This document shows positions 28,298 to 32,875 of a stretch of 32,875 bases of DNA, one piece after another (positions within the stretch are counted from its first letter, which is position 1; every line of letters starts with the position of its first letter). The notes under the pieces are model-generated. The model was not told the origin of the DNA, ran no database searches, and saw only the letters and a list, made by a program, of their open reading frames with translations. The stretch covers positions 37,682-70,556 of the forward strand of contig BRYA01000315.1 of assembly GCA_030267965.1 (NCBI GenBank), given 5' to 3'. A program made the translations under genes and the position numbers. This DNA comes from Triparma columacea (Eukaryota; Sar; Bolidophyceae; Parmales; Triparmaceae).

Positions 28298-29892
28298 ATG
28301 CTTGTGTTATTCGAGTCAAGCGCCGGTTACGGCCTCTTCAAATGTGACGACAAGGTCATGAAAGCCAAGAAGGACGACATCTACGACAAATACTTTGCGG
28401 ATCCCACCAAGGCTGCCTCTAAGTTCAAGCTTGAGGCCTTCGCCGCCTTCGAGGACACCTCAGAGGCTGTCTCTGCCGCATCAAGTTCTGTCGAGGGCGA
28501 CGTGAACAAGAAGCTTGCCAAGTTCCTCAAGAAGAACCTCAAGGATGGAATGACCCTTGGCATCGCCGATGTCGGTATGGCCAGCAAGATCAAGGAGAAG
28601 ATCTCCGGCCTTACCGTCGTCTCCAACGACAATACTTTCGAGATCATGCGCGGAATTAGGTCCACCATGGACACCCTCATGAGTGACGAAGTTTCCACCG
28701 AGGACATGAAGAGCATGGCCCTCGGCCTCTCCCACAGCCTTTCCAGGTACAAGCTCAAGTTCTCCCCCGACAAGGTCGACACCATGATCATCCAGGCCGT
28801 CGGACTTTTGGATGAGCTCGACAAGGAGATCAACACTTACGCCATGAGGGTCAAGGAGTGGTACGGGTGGCACTTCCCCGAGCTCGCCAAGGTGAGGGGG
28901 GTTGAGGAGGAGCGGAGCGACTACCCGAAGACGAAAACGATGAAATTGAAACACAACTAACAAACCCTCCAACGCAGATCCTCAACGACAACACTGCCTA
29001 CGCCAAGTTTGTCCTTCACGTCGGGCTCAGGGATAAGGTGAAGCACCTCCAGCCTACGCCCAAGGAGGGCCTCCAGGCCATCTACGAGCAGGACTCCAAC
29101 ATGGACGAATCCACCATTGAAAATGTCGTCGAGGCCGCCGAGATTTCCATGGGAACCGAGATTGCCGAACTCGACATCATCAACATCCGCTCCCTCGCCG
29201 AGCAGGTGATCTCCATGTCCGAGTACCGCGCCCAGCTCTCCACCTACCTCGAGAACAGGATGAAGGCCATCGCCCCCAACCTCACCGAGATGGTTGGAGT
29301 CCTCGTTGGGGCCAGGCTCATCGCTCACTCTGGCTCCCTCATTAACCTCGCCAAGATGCCCGCCTCCACCGTCCAGATCCTCGGAGCTGAGAAGGCTCTT
29401 TTCCGTGCCCTCAAGACCAAACACGACACCCCCAAATACGGTCTCATCTATCACGCGTCCTTGATCGGGCAGGCCCAGGCCAAGAACAAGGGAAAGGTCG
29501 CCAGGGTCCTCGCCGCCAAGACTTCCCTCGCCACCCGCGTCGACGCCCTCAGCGACGAGCCTGATACCAGGATCGGACACGAGTCGCGCCTCAAGGTCGA
29601 GGCCAGGATCGCCATCCTCGAGGGCACTGTTGTCCCCGGGGGGGCTGCAGGGAGCGCCTCCAAGACAGCGGCGTACGTCCCCCCCACCAACAGCGGGAAC
29701 GGGGGCCACTCCGGGGCTAGCGACATGGTCGGCGTGGAGAAGAAGGCTAAGAAGGATAAGAAGGAGAAAAAGGAGAAGAAGGAGAAGAAGGAGAAGAGGA
29801 AGGCAGAGGAGGAGGCTGGGGGGGAAGAGAAGAAGGCGAAGAAGGACAAGAAGGAGAAGAAGGAGAAGAAAGAGAAGAAGGAGAAGAAGTAG
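28298..29892 (+). CDS. NOP58: NOP58 (NOP5), core box C/D snoRNP protein
   Basis: Exons 28298-28891 and 28978-29892 join in phase 0 (intron GTGAGG to AACGCAG, 86 bp) to 502 residues. The N-terminus [15 protein letters not shown] and the block [20 protein letters not shown] followed by [10 protein letters not shown] are near-identical to NOP58 rather than NOP56. The Nop RNA-binding domain is intact: [17 protein letters not shown], then [14 protein letters not shown] and [17 protein letters not shown]. The protein ends in [12 protein letters not shown] lysine/glutamate repeats, as in other NOP58 proteins. With NOP56, fibrillarin and SNU13 it forms the box C/D snoRNP that guides 2'-O-methylation of rRNA in the nucleolus. 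The length is normal (about 500-530). The intron falls just after the conserved GWHFPELAK. Confidence 0.97.
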
Positions 29893-30021
29893 GGGAGAAA
29901 TGGATGGGGGAGAGAAGATTATGTGTCAAATGTGGAATTTAGGTTTGCGTCTTGTAAAATAGGTAAAAAAAGAACCAGACAAATGAATACCAGAGAGAAC
30001 TTCAATTACAACAACATGCTG

Positions 30022-30796
30022 TTACATTTGCGAGCATGGCACGACCCTCTTCTTGCCCAGTTCCTTCCCGATCGTCTCTTCCTTTAGTTTTAAATCCTCC
30101 TCTCTAAAACACTCCATTTTCGTCTTCACAAACCCCTCCTCTCACCCCCTCCCCCCCCTCAATCCCCCCGCCCCCCTCCTCCCCAATGCCCCTCAAGTAC
30201 CTCTTAACACGCTGAAACTCAGGCAACGCAACTGTCCCCTCCCAACCCATCCTTTCAACGTACTCGCAAGCCCTCCTGAAGAACCCCACGTCCTCTCTTC
30301 CCCACTCCGGCGCTCCCCCCCCCCCCCCCTCGTCCTCCTCCGTCCTGGAAGCAACGTAGCTCACGATGGCAGACCAACCTCTCAACATGCAGCACTCCTC
30401 CACCAGCTTTACACCCTCGACTGAGAGGGACTTACAGCCCGAGCACCGGCCGCACGCCCGAGGGCCAGGAACACCGCGCTTAGGACGCGAGACCTTTGAA
30501 GAGAGGGAGGTGCAGGGGGAGGGACGATTGTAAAGGTTGGACATTGTTTGGTTGGTGTAGTTGTGCTCCTGCATACGGCGGAGCTTTCTTATCGTGATTG
30601 ATTGATCGTTACTTGGCCATTGTTGGGGTTGTACCGTTGTGGATGAGGGAGGAAGAGGGGGGGATAGAGGGAGGGATGGGTGTGGATGAAGTGAGGATGT
30701 CGGGAGGATTAGAGGGGGACGGTAAGAAGGGGGAGGGAGGTGAGTAAAATGACCGTAGAGGAGGAAGGTATAATCGGTTGACGATTGGTCAGACAT
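30022..30796 (-). CDS. Unrecognised protein with a CxxCxxC motif
   Basis: The main exon (30796-30201) begins MSDQSSTDYTFLLYGHF, followed by a Pro/Ser-rich stretch (residues 20-65). Then comes a domain with PRACGRCSGCKSLSVEGVKL and the helical ECCMLRGWSAIVSYVASR. I join it in phase 2, across a G-rich 97-bp intron at 30104-30200, to a last exon at 30103-30022. That exon encodes EEDLKLKEETIGKELGKKRV and ends PCSQM. The result is 225 residues. Without splicing the protein would run through Gly-rich low-complexity sequence and stop at 30104. I do not recognise the family. The CxxCxxC cluster could bind zinc or another metal, and a small helical domain follows. The second exon is supported by its ordinary charged codon content and phase agreement, but the intron lacks a pyrimidine tract. 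Confidence 0.55.
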
Positions 30797-30990
30797 TTTG
30801 AGAAATAGGCGCGCGGAGAGAAAGAGGAAAAGAGGAAGGGGTTTGGACGAAGGAAAAATCCAGTTCAAGATACAGGATGATGGAATTAATTGTTCGGGGC
30901 TCCCTCGCTTATCACGCAGGTTTAAAATGAAACAAAGAACGTCCCCCCCAACCATTTCCAGTTTTAAAAGTACATGGTAAGTTCTTACAT

Positions 30991-32875
30991 TCATCGATCC
31001 TCCTCCTCTCCACCCCCATCCCCACCTGCCGTCTGCGTCGGAAATATTTCCCCCAAGGAGCTTCGTCGCCTCTGTTCTATTATTTTTTTCACGTTCTTCG
31101 TCCGGAGCCTCACGAGGATTTCTGGGTCGGTCACGAAATCATCAGGTACGATAGATCGCTTCTGATCGTTGAACCACTCTGGAGGTTCTTCCAACCACAA
31201 TGGCAGCTTCTCGTTGATCCACGCTTTAACCTCTGCCCCGATCTTGTGCTCCCACCTGTGTCTACTATCCACGAAAATCCAAAATCTCTGTTCGTCTTCC
31301 TTGTTCTTGGTGAATGTCTCTTGAGCGCTTTCATTACCTGTCTTCGTGCTGATGAAGGTATGCAGGTACTCTCTTTTCACCGACAATAGTAGAGTCGTGT
31401 AAGACACCACCATCCCAGCACATGCAGCCACCATAATTGTGACCACGGTGCTCTCCTCCAATCCGCTCTCTTCTCCTCCGAGTTGCTGATTATCCTCGCT
31501 CAACTCAACGTCCTCGTCTATAATGACATCGTTGACTACCTTCTCATACTGCAGCGCTGCAACAAGACCCATGACTATAGTCATACCTAAACTGAAAGTG
31601 AAATACGCACCGCCAACCTCGTTAGGATGTCGCAATTGGACAACAGCTGTCCAGTCGACAACTACCTTGACCGCCCAACGAAACATAAACGAAGTGAACA
31701 CTCCGAAGCCACCGTATATGGGCATAAAATACCAAAGATCTCGCCTAAGCCCTTTGATCACGAAGTAAACGAGAAGCTCTCCTCCCAGCAGCGTTGCCAC
31801 CTCTGAAATCCCGCCCTTGATGTAGAAAAGAACACAGGCAAAGCTGCGCGTAAGCAGGTTGAAAGCCGAAAGGAAGTATAGAGAAGCAAACACCTTTACC
31901 TTACCCTTCACATTGCTCGGAATATATCCGTAAAATGATCCCTTATACTTCCGCTGCTCCTTATTCAAATCCCAATCCCATGACGTGATTGCCGACGTGA
32001 AGGCGGCCGTCAAGATGCAGAACGCAAATGAGAAAAGCGCGCTCCTAGTAGGCTTCGACTCTGACATCAACAGCGCAGACAGTTGGATCAACGCTCCAGG
32101 AATAGCCTCTCCAAGCAATTCAGCACTCTTATTAAACGTCAACTCAAACCGTGCACTCATCAGCTGTCCCTCCTCGTGTGCTGCCCCACTTGCAACACGC
32201 CATGCGTCAACCCCTGGCTTCACAAGAGACCAGACAAAAAACTGCTCCTTTAACTGTCTCTGCCACGGCTTCGCTCTATTCTGAGCGAATGAAAAAAGAG
32301 CTTGTAAAATGAGGTTGGTCAAGAGACTCCCAAGGGACGCCCATGCATACCCCCACAAGCTCCTTGTCTGAAAGTACTGCACGATCATCATAATGTCCGT
32401 AATCAAATCTCCTATACTCAACAACGCTGCGAAGAAAAGCTTAGCCTTGGCTAATATGTGCTTATCCCCGAGCACTGCCTTAATGACTTGGACGTGCATT
32501 CCATGGAAGTTCTTTACGACCTCGCTCAGCTCCTTCATGCACGGATAGCTCTCGAGGAACTTCTCAATAGCATCCTCCGGAGTAGCTTCCCGTTTCAGGA
32601 AGTACAGTATCCCATCGGCAAGTGTCTCAACGTCGCCCTTTGTCAAATCGTGCAAGCCAACAACACACACTGGCTTCTTACCAGGGACGGGCCTGTGCTT
32701 GTTGACCTGCTCGAGGTATGCAGATATGACTTCGGCGTTATTTTCCAGTTTGTCTTTCATAGTACCGGCACGGCGAACCTTCATCACGGGTTTCGGCTTC
32801 AATTTTTGTTTCAAGAGACAGGAGTTCATCACATTAAATTGAGGCACGGTCCCGCTCAGCTCCCGCATGCACGGA
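30991..32875 (-). CDS. Large multi-pass membrane protein, 5'-partial (Parmales-type family)
   Basis: The frame is open from the right edge of the window to the stop at 30991, so only the C-terminal 628 codons are present and the true start lies beyond 32875. After a cytosolic-looking N-terminal part, hydrophobic segments begin with LFFAALLSIGDLITDIMMIV and WASLGSLLTNLILQALFSF. About seven more follow (for example LFSFAFCILTAAFTSAITSW, GGAYFTFSLGMTIVMGLVAA, TIMVAACAGMVVSYTTLLL). The C-terminal soluble part has EQRFWIFVDSRHRWEHKIG and LPLWLEEPPEWFNDQKRSIV, ending RRRSSLGEIFP. I associate this architecture with a large paralogous family in Triparma-like algae; no function is known to me. The motif PCMRELS at the window edge reappears as PCMKELS 110 residues later, so an N-terminal domain is tandemly repeated. 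No intron is seen. Confidence 0.75.
   Translation of the reverse strand, partial: PCMRELSGTVPQFNVMNSCLLKQKLKPKPVMKVRRAGTMKDKLENNAEVISAYLEQVNKHRPVPGKKPVCVVGLHDLTKGDVETLADGILYFLKREATPEDAIEKFLESYPCMKELSEVVKNFHGMHVQVIKAVLGDKHILAKAKLFFAALLSIGDLITDIMMIVQYFQTRSLWGYAWASLGSLLTNLILQALFSFAQNRAKPWQRQLKEQFFVWSLVKPGVDAWRVASGAAHEEGQLMSARFELTFNKSAELLGEAIPGALIQLSALLMSESKPTRSALFSFAFCILTAAFTSAITSWDWDLNKEQRKYKGSFYGYIPSNVKGKVKVFASLYFLSAFNLLTRSFACVLFYIKGGISEVATLLGGELLVYFVIKGLRRDLWYFMPIYGGFGVFTSFMFRWAVKVVVDWTAVVQLRHPNEVGGAYFTFSLGMTIVMGLVAALQYEKVVNDVIIDEDVELSEDNQQLGGEESGLEESTVVTIMVAACAGMVVSYTTLLLSVKREYLHTFISTKTGNESAQETFTKNKEDEQRFWIFVDSRHRWEHKIGAEVKAWINEKLPLWLEEPPEWFNDQKRSIVPDDFVTDPEILVRLRTKNVKKIIEQRRRSSLGEIFPTQTAGGDGGGEEEDR
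32521..32875. repeat. 330-bp-spaced direct repeat inside the membrane-protein gene
   Basis: The 25 bases at 32521-32545 and the last 25 bases of the window (32851-32875) match at 22 positions, including GCTCAGCTCC and GCATGCACGGA or its variant. They are exactly 330 bp (110 codons) apart and in the same frame. They encode PCM[K/R]ELS and weak similarity continues in the following residues (VVKNFHGM against TVPQFNVM). Confidence 0.8.

Overview
This is a nuclear eukaryotic window. Almost every protein gene is broken by short GT-AG introns (about 63-203 bp, typically GTGAG or GTAAG donors), and the products include NOP58, MON2, a Qb-SNARE, twin-CX9C mitochondrial factors, JmjC oxygenases and a DEAD-box helicase. 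Genes are tightly packed on both strands. GC is moderate to high, with long C/G homopolymers, one 55-N assembly gap and one sharply AT-rich island. The BspA-type leucine-rich repeat gene and the large multi-pass membrane protein at the right edge resemble families I associate with small stramenopile algae, most likely Parmales/Bolidophyceae (Triparma-like). That assignment rests on recollection and was not searched.

Layout. 1-3000: an acidic low-complexity protein, a short relic matching the 3' end of an LRR gene, and an 11-copy BspA-like LRR gene. 3000-7400: an APMAP/strictosidine-synthase-like propeller; CMC1 and COA5/PET191, two cytochrome c oxidase assembly factors sharing one divergent promoter region; and organellar GatB. 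7400-8050: AT-rich island. 8050-11100: two JmjC (cupin_8) oxygenase genes lying tail to tail. 11085-13900: a coiled-coil plus Tudor-like protein, a secreted alpha/beta hydrolase and a small DUF4050/Gag1-like clamp protein. 14100-18450: an MSS116-like DEAD-box helicase, a RanBP2 zinc finger fused to a 2H-phosphoesterase-like domain, and a Vti1-like SNARE without a visible membrane anchor. 18580-24189: the very large MON2 gene (4 exons, about 1,746 codons, containing the N gap). 24497-29892: a small secreted or ER coiled-coil protein, a four-module EF-hand protein and NOP58. 30022-32875: an unrecognised Cys-containing protein and a 5'-partial multi-pass membrane protein whose N-terminal domain is repeated.

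Functional themes are mitochondrial (CMC1, COA5, GatB, probably the helicase), membrane traffic (MON2, SNARE) and rRNA maturation (NOP58). I see no rRNA, tRNA, CRISPR array, intact transposon or virus. Many genes were rebuilt by joining exons by eye. Phases agree at every junction given, but starts and splice sites remain predictions without transcript data.
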